Counted from the stretch's first letter, positions 31,078 through 44,981 are shown. The stretch is 64,000 bases of DNA from Phyto melanocephala (GCA_941918925.1 OW799233.1:59894841-59958840), one strand, 5' to 3'. Notes: generated from the letters alone by a model not told the origin. Numbers and translations are program-made.

Positions 31078-32168
31078 TAGGGTAATCGACTCGGTTTTAC
31101 AACCGGTGGAAAACCCGGTTTTTTTCCACTTTCAGCTGGCGGTTTTTTCTAAATGTTAATTTTTCGAATATCGAATACACCGGTTTTTTTATCCGAAAAA
31201 GCCGGTTTTTTATTTTCTTAAGTTTATTTTTATATATCTTTGTAACCAATCGTACGATAGTATATTTAGTACGCGAAAAGTTTCCAAAAATCAAAAAATA
31301 AAAACTATTAAATATTCTTCCATAATATTGTAACAAATTTATTTGTTGTTTAAACAACAAATGTAAAATAAGAAAGATAATTGAGCTTCAATTTTATTTT
31401 TTTATAGGATACAAACCTAACGTAAAAAGTTAAAGGTAATTGAAGCATAAACTTAGCTGATCGATCACTTTTCGGTAAAAAGTGTAATTGCAATAAAGAA
31501 AAACCAATAATCCCTCCTTCCAGATCCTAATTTTAATTAATGGCATTGAGTGTCTGTCAACTTAAATTTAAATTAAACCATCAAAAAAAACTAAATTATG
31601 CCTATATTTTTATGTCTGTCAGGAGTATAAGAATGAATTTTTAAAATGAAATTTTATGGATTTTCTCTCTAGCCTTTTAAATGTATTTTAAATTACAGAA
31701 ATCATATCAAATAAATGACGTTAGTGCATATTAGTTTAAATGATCAATTTAACGTTAAAAAATGTACAGAAGGACACACAAAAATTTATAACAGCCTTAT
31801 GAAAAATCTTATTTATTTATGTATTAATTAATTGTTTTTATTTATTTTACTTGTAAACAGTACCTTTTATCCTTAAATTCAACTAATTAAAACCAAATAA
31901 GTCAAATGCATTCATGTCAGTTATTGCGTAATTGTGCAGCCAAACGTATATAAACTGTAAAAATTTCATATTTAGATATAATTTTTATTATAATCTTTTT
32001 TTTACAATATTTTTTAAATTTTTTCTTTAAATATTATATTTTATATATTCGAACCGGTTAACCGGGTTTTTCTCAATTTTAAAAATATCAACCGGTTTTT
32101 TTTTAATTCTAAATTTCAAACTATTTGAAAACCGGTTTCTTAAAAAAGTCGAATAATCGATCACCCTA
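31078..32168. mobile_element. 1.09-kb hAT-like non-autonomous element
   Basis: Inverted ends TAGGGTAATCGACTC and TAGGGTGATCGATTATTCGA. The perfect octamer CTATTTAT is duplicated (31070-31077 and 32169-32176). Several ACCGG/CCGGTTTTTT motifs repeat near both ends (subterminal transposase-binding-like repeats). No transposase. Confidence 0.85.
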
Positions 32169-33238
32169 CTATTTATACACGGGTGCAAAATTGAGTACAT
32201 GCGAGAAGTTTTGTTTAAGCTTGTTTTTCTCTAAAAACTTAATACTTTTAGTTTTGATTGGTAAACTATTTTGTTATGTAATAAAACATAAAATAAATAA
32301 TGAAAGGAAAGGAAGGGGAAAAAAGTGTACAAACATGTACTCATTTTTGCACCATATGTGAAAGAAAAAAAAAAATAAAAAATTTAAAGAAAAGAAGGTA
32401 GACTTACAATAATCATTAATAACACTGCTCTGCAAAAAATAATTTTTTGTCTTCCCATATTATAAAACTATGTGGACTATATGGATTTTGACGCGCTGAA
32501 CTCAAATCCGTTGTCGGTTTTTTTCCATCAGATCGGGATTTTTTTTTATGGGCGTGGAAAATTTTTCCCCCTAAATTAGTCAGGTACGGAGACTTACTTA
32601 ATCCTAACTCGAGAACCAGTCATCCGATTTTCAAAAATAAAACACCAAAAAATGTGTTACAAAACTGTTTTTATTGGAACAAAATTTTTCTCTATCTCTT
32701 ATCGTTTTGGAGTTATTTAGAAATTAATGGAGAAAAAAAATTTTTTCGTGCAAAATTCGTAACATTTTTGAATTTAAAAATGCAATTAAAAAATATAAGG
32801 CATATATTCAACATTTTAAACTTTTTTCTGAGAGCTACTTATCTTGAAAATAAAAAAAGCCATAAACCATAAAAATCGGTTAAAAAATGTAGATTTTATT
32901 ATCAATTTACCGCAGGTACCCAATATTGACCAAATATGTGTAATGCATCAAACAACGTCAGAGTGTGCGCACTAAAGCGACTTGTAGCAACAATGAATGA
33001 CAACTTTTTACTTCTATCTATTTTCGTACAACAAAAACAAATACAAGCAAAAAAAAAATTGCTATATTGTAATTTTGTAGCATCGCCTCGCTTAAAGCAC
33101 CCACCCTGTCGTCACCCGTAGATAACTTCAAATTACAATAACAAATTAAAATATTTACAGACTATTTTATTTAAAATAACACAAAAATTTTGTTAATAAT
33201 TATTAATTTTTATTTAGGAAACATTGTTAAAATAAAAA

Positions 33239-35305
33239 AGTAAGATCACTATATTCGGCTGTGCCGAATCTTTTATACCCACCACCAATTTTGTGTACAT
33301 TTAAAGCACAATATTTATTATTTTGTTAATCATTATGGAATATTCTCTTTATAATAAAATATGTATCACTTTCTTTGTAGAGGGTGGTTAAATTTTAAGG
33401 GCCCATGTGGAAGGTGAACTACACCTAGTCCTTAAATTTGTTTTCTGCACTTCACTTGACATTTCTCAATCTCAAACTTACTCAATTTGATCCGTGGAAA
33501 GATACGCAAATGAGCAACGCTTTAAAGTTATTCAGGTTTTTTTATGAAAATGGGCGTTCAAATCAAAATGCATTTGGTGCACTTCGTAATTCTTTTGCTC
33601 AACATAATCGTTCAAATTCGTCCACTATCGAGAGAATTGTAAAAATTTTTTAAATTTCTGCAAAACAGGTCTGTATAATATGTTAGAAAATCTGTGAATA
33701 CCTTCTTAGTTCGTTGAATGGGAACCATTGCTGTTTTTTGCGATAGTCTGGCAAAAGAGCAGCTAACCTCGACTCATCATCATGCCAAACAATTGAGCAT
33801 CAACATTGTCATTGAAAATTTGGACCATCAGATAGAGGAGTGGCGCCAAGGATGGGGGGGCCATTTGGCCGATATTTTGTTAAATACATAATTGAACCAT
33901 ACAAATATTATCATTAGAAAAAGAAATAGTAATAATTTCCTAAATAATTTGTGTTTTATTTAAAATCAACATAAAATTTAACCACCCTTTATAACTTCGA
34001 TATGCTACTAAAATGCTTTTGTAAATGTAGTCTTTCAATGAAAGTGGGGTATTTCAATATAGTCCTTTATTATTCCAAAATCTTTATTAATAGAGAAATG
34101 ATATGAATTTCAGTTAAACCGTTATATGGGCGTAAAAGTGGGCGTGACACCTTGATTTTCTGGCACAGTAATGACATTGACTAGAAGGATATACGTAGCA
34201 AAGTTGATCAACATGCTTCTAATTTTGGCGGTTTTTTGAGCTTTTCAATTTCATTAACGGTAGATAACGTGAGAAGTGGGCGTTATAGTAGGCGTGTCAA
34301 AGTTGTTTTTGCGAATGAGTAAAACTTAGATGTTTCAATATAGTCCTTTATTATTCCAAAATCTTTATTAATAGAGAAATTATATGAATTTTAGGTAAAA
34401 CGTTATATGGGAGATGGGCGTAAAAGTGGGCGTGGCACCTTAGTTTTTTTCCACAATAATGACATTGCCTAGAAGGATATACGTAGCAAATTTTATCATC
34501 ATACCTCTAATTTTGGCGGTTTTATGAGCTTTTAAATTTCATTAACGGTAGATATCGTGAAGAGTGGGCGTTATAGTAGGCGTGTCAAAGTTGTTTTTGC
34601 TAATGAGTACAACCTAGATGTTTCAATATGGTCCTTTATTATTCCAAAATCTATATTAATAGAGAAATTATATGAATTTTGGGTAAAACGTTATATGGAA
34701 GGTGGGCGTAAAAGTGGGCGTGGCACATTGATTTTCCGTTACAGAAAAGCCCTTTACCAAAAATTAAAGTGTGCAAAATTTCAGAGTCGTACATCCAATT
34801 TTGTTGCTTTTTTGACGTTTTTGTTTTTAAATATACCGAAAAATACACTGCGCGGTATAAATTTTCGTACACTATTATCTATTACTCCTTTCCTAATGCA
34901 TAGCAATTTTTGGGGAGAGATATTGTTTTGACTCGAGAAATATATATTCGAAGTTTCATGACTGTACATTAATGCGTTTGGACACAATTCCATTTTATTC
35001 GATGTTCGAAGGACGCGGTTTTTTCGACCTACTCTTGCATTACGAGCTATAACTCACTTCCTAATATTCCGATTTAGCCCATTTTCAATACCAAACAAAC
35101 CAAAATTTGAGCCCCTTAGCTTTTTCGGTGCGACCTCTATCGTGCTTTCAACAGACGGACAGACGGACGGTTATAGCTATAGTCATCAAATCAAACCCTG
35201 ATTCAGAATATATATACTTTATGGGATCTAAAATGGATATTTCGATGTATTACAAACGGAATGACAAAATGAATATACCCCCACCATTTTTTTGGTGGCG
35301 GGTAT
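33239..35305 (+). mobile_element. INE-1-like element, long variant with internal mariner
   Basis: The 5' palindrome ATTCGGCTGTGCCGAAT is followed by CTTTTATACCCACCACC. The 3' end is a hairpin of CCCCCACC and GGTGGCGGG and then TATA. The core has a repeat of about 310 bp (near 34055-34365, 34365-34680 and a partial third copy) with TTATATGGG, GTGGGCGTG and CCTTTATTATTCCAAAATCT phrases. A mariner MITE sits at 33380-33989. Non-autonomous. Confidence 0.8.
33380..33989 (+). mobile_element. Mariner-derived MITE inside the INE-1 copy
   Basis: Flanked by TA on both sides; ends GAGGGTGGTTAAATTTTAAG and the inverse of AAGGGTGGTTAAATTTTATG. It keeps the start of a mariner transposase (NGRSNQNAFGALRNSF then STIERIVKIF, the N-terminal helix-turn-helix) and its end (GWGGHLADILLNT), with the catalytic middle deleted. 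The same element occupies the same site in the INE-1 copy at 62681. Confidence 0.8.
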
Positions 35306-35315
35306 AAAAAGTAGC

Positions 35316-36651
35316 TTAAGCTGCCCATGCCCTTTTGTCCACATCATTCAATTTCGTTCTGAAGACCTCGTCCTTCATAAGCTGTCGTATTTGTGGACCT
35401 ACAAATATGCCTTCTTTTACTTTAGCATCTCTGATTCTAGGAAATTTGCTCTTAATGTATAGAAAGGCTTCACCATCCTTGTTCATTGCCTCGACAACAT
35501 TTTTCATTAGGCCTAGCTTTATATGAAGAGAAGAGTTTGTTCCTTTTGTTTTAAAGGCTCTTCTGCTACATTTTTTTCCTGAAATAAAATTTACTCTTTT
35601 CGGTCAAACTTTAACATTGTAGTGTTTTTCTTTTGCGCGGCTATCCCATTCACATAAGAAGCAATAAAACTTAGTATATTCACTTTGCAATCCGTTTAAC
35701 ATTGCTAAGACTTTCAAATCTGCACATACATTCCATGAGTAATGGGAATATTTAATTTTTTGTAGTATCATCTTCATGCTACAATAGTTTTCTTTCATAT
35801 TTCTTGCATACGCGAGTGGGACCAATGGAAATTTGTTGCCATTGTGAAGTAAAACGGCTTTCAAACTTGTCTTGGATGAATTAATAACAAGCCGCCAATC
35901 CTGAGATTTATGACTGAAACACAGTTGTCGCAAAAGTCCATCAGCATTATCGCAAAATATCAAACCTTCCTCTTTGCTGAAATATATTAAAAAAGGTTGT
36001 TCTTTATTTCGAAAGTAAGAGACGTTAACGTCCGTTTGCACCAAACTCCATTTTTTTCATTGGGATGCAAGAAGCTCAGACTTGGTTTTTTTAAAGCCTT
36101 GATTTATAAACTAAGTTATTCATATCAATTTATTTCGGAAAATAAGGTGTACTCGTTGGACTTCCAAATGAATGCGAAGAAACACCCATGCTGGCGTAAG
36201 TGAATTCAGTTGCTGCAGAAAGCCCATCTTCTTCATCGTCTGTAGGAGGCAATGGAAGTAAAAATTTACTTGTAAACTGGAAAACTGGTCGTTTGACGCA
36301 TGAAGTATTTGGATATGTAACTTTATTTTTGGTTTTTTTGGGTAAGCCGACGTGTTTTAGTATGGCAAAAGTAGCAGTCATTTTGATGATTTTGTGGTTC
36401 ACTCCAAACCGCTGGCTTTATAAACGGCTTCATAAAGACTTACGACTTCCTTTTAACCAACCTCTTATAGACTTACCACAGCTACTACAACATATTTTCG
36501 GCAGCCAATTTTTATCTCTATCATCGATAGGAAAATAACGGCAATAAGCATCTTTAAGCTTGGAAGATATTGTCTCCCGTTGAGAACTTAAAGTTAGATC
36601 GCCACATACGTAACAAAATAAATTAAGAGATTTGTTAAAAATCCTTGACAT
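35316..36651 (-). pseudogene. Transposon protein with N-terminal Cys finger
   Basis: Minus-strand fragments of one protein, in order. 36651-36430: CYVCGDLTLSSQR, KLKDAYCRYFP and KICCSSCGKSIRGW, a two-CxxC zinc-binding start. 36402-36130: an acidic linker. 36044-35604: DWRLVINSSKTSLKAVLLHN, NVCADLKVLAMLNGLQS and FYCFLCEWDSRA. 35507-35316: GEAFLYIKSKFPRIRDAKVK and GIFVGPQIRQL. I recognise this set from multi-copy insect and cnidarian transposon proteins but cannot name the superfamily. Frame changes separate the parts, and the C-terminus is cut at the INE-1 insertion. Confidence 0.65.
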
Positions 36652-37538
36652 TTTTTAATATGAAACCGTTTGTGGATTCTTTAATTGCTTTATTTCTTTA
36701 CACAATAACAAAGTACACTATAGGATCTATTGGCTGTTGCCGATTTTAACCGCACGATATTCAAATTAAAAGTGACTATCTTATTGCCCATTAGCTTCTA
36801 TATATACAATAAATACCAGAATCTACCCTAATGTTCTTAATTTGAAATCACAGGTAATTGAAAAATACTGTTATAAATATTAATTCCAAGAACTATGTAA
36901 AATACCGTTGTACTTTAGTTCCATTACCTGCTCAGATAACGAAATGTTACATATATCATAAGTAAAGCTGGTTGCATTACAATATTGGGTACCTGCGGTA
37001 AATTGACAATAAAATCCACATTTCTTAACCGACTTTTATAGTTTATGACTTTTTTTATTTCCAAGATAAGTAGCTCTTAGAAAAAAGTTTAAAATGTTGA
37101 ATATATTATATAATATTTTTTAATTCCATTTTTAAATTGAAAAATATTACGAATTTTGCACGAAAAAAATTTTTTTCTCCATTAATTTCTAAATAACTCC
37201 AAAACGATAAGAGATAGAGAAAAATTCCACTGCAATAAAAACAATTTTGTTACACATTTTTTTGTGTTTTATTTTTGAAAATTGGATGACTGGTTCTCGA
37301 GTTAGGATTTAATATGTGTCCGTACCTGACTAATTTACGGGTAAAAATTTGCCACGCCCATAAAAAAAAATCCCGATCTGATGGAAAAAAACCGACAACG
37401 GATTTGAGTTCAGCGCGTCAAAATCCATATAGTCCACATAGTTTTATTAAATGGAGGATTTTGCTGCAGAGCAGTGTAATCATTAGTCATAAATAAAAGC
37501 CAATAAAATTACTATTCTTAAGAATTATTACTGCTATG

Positions 37539-37639
37539 TTATAAATCAGTACATTCACCAATGCGGTTAAGAACTTTCTTGCCATCACGTGAAGTAATTT
37601 TAGCTCTCAGATCATCCATGTTCAGTATTTTATATTTAA
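37539..37639 (-). pseudogene. C-terminal end of the second LINE's ORF1
   Basis: On the minus strand, 32 codons (for example MDDLRAKITSRDGKKVLN) run to a TAA at 37541-37539. The first two bases complete a codon whose first base is at 50668, across the Helitron. The segment ends in a short basic tail, as ORF1 proteins of this group do. Confidence 0.8.
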
Positions 37640-38440
37640 CTAGCATTTAAGCCGCTACTTCGATAGCGCAGTTCTTACTATTTATTAAATACTCAAGTTC
37701 TATTTATAATTATTAAATATTTTTGATTCAATTCATGAAAATTTGTATCTCTGATTCAATTTACTTAGAAAAATAAAAAGTAGAGTAAGGATACATCGGG
37801 CATATATTTTCTAACTAAAAGCAAGATCAATGCTACTGAGTTTCAAAAATTGAGATTCATAATTTGCAAAAATGATGCTAAAAATACTAAAAGTAAAATT
37901 TTTTCCTTCACTTAAACTTCCACTTGGTTTATTATTACCTACATTCAGAATTCTATGTATACAAAATATAAAAAAAAATTATGGTCGACCATAAGATTTT
38001 CAGTCTCCCCTTGTATCAATAGTCACTAATTTCAAAATTCTAGCTTCAAAAACGTAGAAAATACAAAAAGTACCATAAAATTTCAGAAAAGTACCTTTTT
38101 ATCGACCATAACATTTTTAGTCTCAGCTTGTATTAATGGTAGCTAATTTCAAAATTCTAGATTCGCAAACTTTGAAAATACAAAAAGTACCATAACAATT
38201 CAAAAAAGTACCTGTTTGGTCGCCCATAACATTTTTAGTCTTACCTGGAATCAATAGTCCTTAATTGTACAATCCTGCTTTCATAAACGTAGAAAATGCA
38301 AAAAGTACCGTAAAAATTCAAAAAAGTACCTTTTTGGTCGACCATAAGATTTTCAGTCTCACCTTGTATCAATAGTCACTAATTTCAAAATTCTAGCTTC
38401 GCAAACGTTGAAGATACAAAAAGTACCATAACAATTAAAA

Positions 38441-39124
38441 CAAGTAACAGTGCTATATTCAGCCGTGCCGAATCTTATATACCCTTCACAACGTGTAGTC
38501 ATGCAATAACAATTGTTTGTATCACCATTCATCTCATATCAAATACGAACATATGTATATACTGGTTAGAATAAATGTGGCATCGAATCCCAAAAAAATT
38601 TTTTTTTATATAATATATTATTTATATTTTGTTATTATTTTTTTTTTATATTTTTTTTTTTAAAAAATTTTTTAATTTTTTTTAAATTATTTTAAAATTT
38701 TTTTTTTGTAATTTTTTTATTATTTTTTATTTTATTTTTAATATTTTTTCTTTTTGTAATTTTTTCTTTTTTTGTATGGTTTTTACATATATTTATGTAT
38801 GTATGTTGTTGTTGTAATTGTGTAAAAAACCAGGTGGTCGTGGTTTTTTGCTCATATCTCAGAAAGTTATTGGGTGATTGTGCTGAATTTCAATAGCGAT
38901 TCATTCCTGAATATTTCCAAGAGATTGATACCATTCTAAAAGTTGATTTCAACCAACACACGGACAGACGGATAGACGAACAGACGGTCAGGGCTTAATC
39001 GACTCCTCTATTCATAAGCTTTCAGAAAATATATACTTTATGGGGTCGGAAATGAAAATTGTAGAAATTACAAACGGAATGACAAAGCTATATATACTCT
39101 TGTGCACCACAGGTGAAGGGTATA
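38441..39124 (+). mobile_element. INE-1-like copy in the 118-bp array
   Basis: 684 bp, with the ATTCAGCCGTGCCGAAT palindrome, T-rich core, CAGGTGGTCGTGG, GGGGTCGGAAATG and the terminal GGTGAAGGGTATA. Inserted after the CAATTAAAA of a monomer, which resumes at AAAAGTACC. Confidence 0.85.
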
Positions 39125-42100
39125 AAAAGTACCTTTTTGGTCGACCATAAGATTCTTAGTCTCACCTTGTATTAAAAGTCACTAATTTCAAAATTCTAGC
39201 TTCGAAAACGTTGAAGATACAAAAAGTACCATAACAATTAAAAAAAGTACCTTTTTGGTCGGCCATAACATTTTTAGTCTTACCTGGAATCAATAGCTCT
39301 TGATTGTACAATCCTACTTTCATAAACGTAGAAAATGCAAAAAGTACCGTAAAAATTCAAAAAAGTACCTTTTTGGTCGATCATAAGATTTTTAGTCTCA
39401 CCTTGTATTAATAGTCACTAATTTCAAAATTCTAGCTTCGCAAACGTTGAAGATACAAAAAGTACCATAACAATAAAAAAAGTACCTTTTTGGTCGCCCA
39501 TAACATTTTTAGTCTTACCAGGAATCAATAGTTCTTGATTATACAATCCTACTTTCATAAACGTAGAAAATGCAAAAAGTACCGTAAAAATTCAAAAAAG
39601 TACCTTTTTGGTCGACCATAACATTTTCAGTCTCACCTTGTATCAATAGTCACTAATTTCAAAATTCTAGCTTCGAAAACTTAGAAAATACAAAAAGTAC
39701 CATAAAATTTCAGAAAAGTACATTTTTTATCGAGCACAACATTTTTAGTCTCACCTTGTATTAATAGTCAATCATTTTAAAATTCTAGCTTCGCAAACGT
39801 TGAAGATACAAAAAGTACCATAACAATTAAAAAAAGTACCTTTTTGGTCGCCCATAACATTTTTAGTCTCACCTGGAATCAATAGCCCTTGATTGTACAA
39901 TCCTGCTTTCATAAACGTAGAAAATGCAAAAACTACCGTAAAAATTCAAAAAAGTACCTTTTTGGTCGACCATAAGATTTTTAGTCTCACCTTGTATCAA
40001 TAGTCAATCATATTAAAATTCTAGCTTCGCAAACGTTGAAGATACAAAAAGTACCATAACAATTAAAAAAAGTACCTTATTTATCGACCATAACATTTTT
40101 AGTCTCACCTTGTAGCAATAGTCAATCATTTTAAAATTCTAGCTTCGCAAACGTTGAAGATACAAAAAGTACCATAACAATTCAAAAAAGTACCTTTTTG
40201 GTCGCCCATAACATTTTTAGTCTTACCTGGAATCAATAGTCCTTGATTGTACAATCCTGCTTTCATAAACGTAGAAAATGCAAAAACTACCGTAAAAATT
40301 CAAAAAAGTACCTTCTTGGTCGACCATAAGATTTTTAGTCTCACCTTGTATCAATAGTCAATTATATTAAAATTCTAGCTTCGCAAACGTTCAAGATACA
40401 AAAAGTACCATAACAATTCAAAAAAGTACCTTTTTTATCGACCATAAGATTTTAGTCTTACATTGTATTAATAGTCACTAATTTCAAAATTCTAGCTTTG
40501 AAAACGTAAAAAATACAAAAAGTACCATAAAATTTCAGAAAAGTACCTTTTTTATCGACCATAACATTTTTAGTCTCACCTTGTAGCAATAGTCAATCAT
40601 TTTAAAATTCTAGCTTCGCAAACGTTGAAGATACAAAAAGTACCATAACAATTAAAAAAAGTACATTTTTGGTCGCCCATAACATTTTTAGTCTTACCTG
40701 GAATCAATAGTCCTTGATTGTACAATCCTGCTTTCATAAACGTAGAAAATGCAAAAACTACCGTAAAAATTCAAAAAAGTACCTTTTTGGTCGACCATAA
40801 GATTTTTAGTCTCACCTTGTATCAATAGTCAATCATATTAAAATTCTAGCTTCGCAAACGTTCAAGATACAAAAAGTACCATAAAAATTCAAAAAAGTAC
40901 CTTTTTTATCGACCATAAGATTTTAGTCTTACATTGTATTAATAGTCACTAATTTCAAAATTCTAGCTTCGAAAACGTAAAAAATACAAAAAGTACAATT
41001 AAATTTCAGAAAAGTACCTTTTTTATCGACCATAACATTTTTAGTCTCACCTTGTAGCAATAGTCAATCATTTTAAAATTCTAGCTTCGCAAACGTTGAA
41101 GGAACAAAAAGTACCATAACAATTCAAAAAAGTACCTTTTTGGTCGCCTATAACATTTTTAGTCTTACCTGAAATTAATAGTCCTTAATTGTACAATCCT
41201 ACCTTCATAAACGTAGAAAATGCAAAAAGTACCATAAAAATTCAAAAAAGTACCTTTTTGGTCGACCATAACATTTTTAGTCTCACCTTGTATCAATAGT
41301 CAATCGTTTTAAAATTCTAGCTTCGCAAACGTTGAAGATACAAAAAGTACCATAACAATTCAAAAAAGTACCTTTTTTTATCGACCATAACATTTTTAGT
41401 CTTACCTGGAATCAATAGTCCTTAATTGTACAATCCTACCTTCATAAACGTAGAAAATGCAAAAAGTACCATAAAAATTCAAAAAAGTACCTTCTTGGTC
41501 GACCATAAGATTTTTGTCTCACCTTGTATTAATAGTCACTAATTTCAAAATTCTAGCTTCGAAAACGTAGAAAATACAAAAAGTACCATAAAATTTCAGA
41601 AAAGTACCTTTTTTATCGACCATAACATTTTAAGTCTCACCATGTATCAATAGTCAATCATATTAAAATTCTACCTTCGCAAACGTTGAAGATACAAAAA
41701 GTACCATAACAATTCAAAAAAGTAAATTTTTTTATCGACCATAACATTTTTAGTCTCAGCTTGTATTAATGGTCACTAATTTCAAAATTCTAGCTTCGCA
41801 AACGTTAAAAATACAAAAAGTCCATAACAATTCAAAAAAAAACCTTTTTGGTCGCCCATAACATTTTTAGTCTTACCTGGAATCAATAGTCCTTGATTGT
41901 ACAATCCTACTTTCATAAACGTAGAAAATGCAAAAAGTACCATAACAATTCAAAATAGTACCTTTTTGGTCGCCCATAACAATTTTAGTCTCAGCTTGTA
42001 TTAATAGTCACTAATTTCAAAATTTTAGCTTCGAAAACGTAGAAAATACAAAAAGTACCATAACAATTCAAAAAAGTACCTTTTTGGTCGCCCATAACAT

Positions 42101-44743
42101 TTTTAGTCTTACCTGGAATCAATAGTCCTTAATTGTACAATCCTACCTTCATAAACGTAGAAAATTCAAAAAGTACCATAAAAATTCAAAAAAGTACGTT
42201 TTTGGTCGACCATAAGATTTTTAGTCTCACCTTGTATTAATAGTCACTAATTTCAAAATTCTAGCTTCGAAAACGTAGAAAATACAAAAAGTACCATAAA
42301 ATTTCAGAAAATTACCTTTTTTATCGACCATAACATTTTTAGTCTCACCTTGCCTTGTATCAATAGTCAATCATATTACAATTCTAGCTTCGCAAACGTT
42401 GAAGATACAAAAAGTACCATAACAATTCAAAAAAGTTCCTTTTTAATCGACCATAACATTTTTAGTCTCAGCTTGTATTAATAGTCACTAATTTCAAAAT
42501 TCTAGCTTCGCAAACGTTGAATATACAAAAAGTACCATAACAATTCAAAAAAGTACCATTTTGGTCGCCCATAACATTTTTAGTCTTACCTGGAATCAAT
42601 AGTCCTTAATTGTACAATCCTACCTTCATAAACGTAGAAAATGCAAAAAGTACCGTAAAAATTCAAAAAAGTACCTTTTTTATCGACCATAACATTTTTA
42701 GTCTCAGCTTGTATTAATAGTCACTAATTTCAAAATTCTAGCTTCGCAAACGTTGAAAATACAAAAAGTACCATAACAATTCAAAAAAGTACCTTTTTGG
42801 TCGCCCATAACATTTTTAGTCTTACCTGGAATCAATAGTCCTTAATTGTACAATCCTACCTTCATAAACGTAGAAAATGCAAAAAGTACCATAAAATTTC
42901 AGAAAAGGAACTTTTTTATCGACCATAACATTTTTAGTCTCACCTTGCATCAATAGTCAATCATTTTAAAATTCTAGCTTCGCAAACGTTAAAGATACAA
43001 AAAGTACCATAACAATTCAAAAAAGTACCTTTTTGGTCGCCCATAACATTTTTAGTCTCACCTGGAATCAACAGCCCTTAATTGTACAATCCTGCTTTCA
43101 TAAACGTAGAAAATGCAAAAAGTACCTTTTTGGTCGACCATAAGATTTTTAGTCTCACCTTGTATTAATAGTCACTAATTTCAAAATTCTAGCTTCGCAA
43201 ACGTTGAAGATACAAAAAATACCATAACAATTCAAAAAAGTACCTTTTTGGTCGCCCATAACATTTTTAGTCTTACCTGGAATCAATAGTCCTTGATTGT
43301 ACAAAACTACTTTCATAAACGTAGAAAATGCAAAAAATACCGTAAAAATTCAAAAAAGTACCTTTGTGGTCGACCATAAGATTTTCAGTCTCACCTTGTA
43401 TGAATAGTCACTAATTTCAAAATTCTAGCTTCGAAAACGTAGAAAATAAAATTTTTAGTCTAAGCTTGTATTAATGGTCACTAATTTCAAAATTCTAGCT
43501 TCGCCAACGTTGAAAATACAAAAAGTACCATAACAATTCAAAAAAGTACCTTTTTGGTCGCCCATAAAATTTTTAGTCTTGCCTGGAATCAATAGTCCTT
43601 GATTGTACAATCCTATTTTCATAAACGTAGAAAATGCAAAAAGTACCGTAAAAATTAAAAAAAGTACCTTTTTGGTCGACCATAAGATTTTTAGTCTCAC
43701 CTTGTATTAATAGTCACTAATTTCAAAATTCTAGCTTCGCAAACGTTGAAGATACAAAAAGTACCATAACAATAAAAAAAAGTACCTTTTTGGTCGCCCA
43801 TAACATTTTTAGTCTTACCAGGAATCAATAGTTCTTGATTGTACAATCCTACTTTCATAAACGTAGAAAATGCAAAAAGTACCGTAAAAATTCAAAAAAG
43901 TACCTTTTTGGTCGACCATAAGATTTTTAGTCTCACCTTGTATCAATAGTCACTAATTTCAAAATTCTAGCTTCAAAAACGTTGAAAATACAAAAAGTAC
44001 CATAAAATTTCAGAAAAGTACCTTTTTTATCGACCATAACATTTTTAGTCTCACCTTGTATTAATAGTCAATCATTTTAAAATTCTAGCTTCGCAAACGT
44101 TGAAGATACAAAAAGTACCATAACAATTAAAAAAAGTACCATAACAATTAAAAAAAGTACCTTTTTGGTCGCCCATAACATTTTTAGTCTCACCTGGAAT
44201 CAATAGCCCTTGATTGTACAATCCTGCTTTCATAAACGTAGAAAATGCAAAAACTACCGTAAAAATTCAAAAAAGTACCTTTTTGGTCGACCATAAGATT
44301 TTTAGTCTCACCTTGTATCAATAGTCAATCATATTAAAATTCTAGCTTCGCAAACGTTGAAGATACAAAAAGTACCATAACAATTAAAAAAAGTACCTTT
44401 TTTATCGACCATAAGATTTTTAGTCTCACCTTGTATTAATAGTCACTAATTTCAAAATTCTAGCTTCGCAAACGTTGAAGATACAAAAAGTACCATAACA
44501 ATTCAAAAAAGTACCTTTTTGGTCGCCCATAACATTTTTAGTCTTACCTGGAATCAATAGTCCTTGATTGTATAATCCTGCTTTCATAAACGTAGAAAAT
44601 GCAAAAACTACCGTAAAAATTCAAAAAAGTACCTTTTTGGTCGACCATAAGATTTTTAGTCTCACCTTGTATCAATAGTCAATCGTACTAAAATTCTAGC
44701 TTCGCAAACGTTCAAGATACAAAAAGTACCATAACAATTCAAA

Positions 44744-44981
44744 CAAGTAAAAGCGCTATATTCGGCCGTGCCGAATCTTATATACCCTTCACAACGTGTA
44801 GTCATGCAATAACAGTGGTTTGTGTCACCATTCATCCCATATGAAATACGTACATACATATAAAAATATACATATATAAAAACGTCCCATTGTAAAATTA
44901 AAAATTCAAGTATGTATTTTAAAAAAACAAAAAAAAAAAAAAAAACCTATATATACCCTTTTTCACTGTGTGAAGGGTATA
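44744..44981 (+). mobile_element. Shortened INE-1-like copy in the 118-bp array
   Basis: 238 bp, keeping the 5' palindrome (ATTCGGCCGTGCCGAAT) and the 3' end (ACCCTTTTTCACTGTGTGAAGGGTATA) but lacking the middle. It lies at the same monomer position as the copy at 38441 (after CAATTCAAA, before AAAAGTACC). Confidence 0.85.

Larger units (their letters stand above)
28463..32357 (-). mobile_element. Tc1-like transposon carrying two nested elements
   Basis: The outer ends TATGGTGCAAAAATGAGTAC and its inverse lie at 28463 and 32357. Each end block is about 185-215 bp and also has an inner, opposite copy (GGGTGCAAAATTGAGTACAT) at 28648-28672 and 32180-32202, so each end is itself a large inverted repeat. 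Between them lies a minus-strand Tc1-type transposase relic. A Helitron (28674-30030) and a hAT-like element (31078-32168) are inserted. Confidence 0.75.
32423..37476. mobile_element. 5-kb transposon with about 500-bp TIRs
   Basis: The outer ends CACTGCTCTGCA are inverted at 32423 and 37476. The similarity continues for about 500 bp (32423-32928 against 36975-37476), with shared landmarks such as CTCGAGAACCAGTCATC on the left and its inverse on the right. The inside encodes damaged minus-strand proteins at 35316-36651 and carries an INE-1-like insertion at 33239-35305. AATCATTA occurs just outside both ends (4 bp and 1 bp away), so target duplication length is unclear. Superfamily not assigned. 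Confidence 0.78.
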
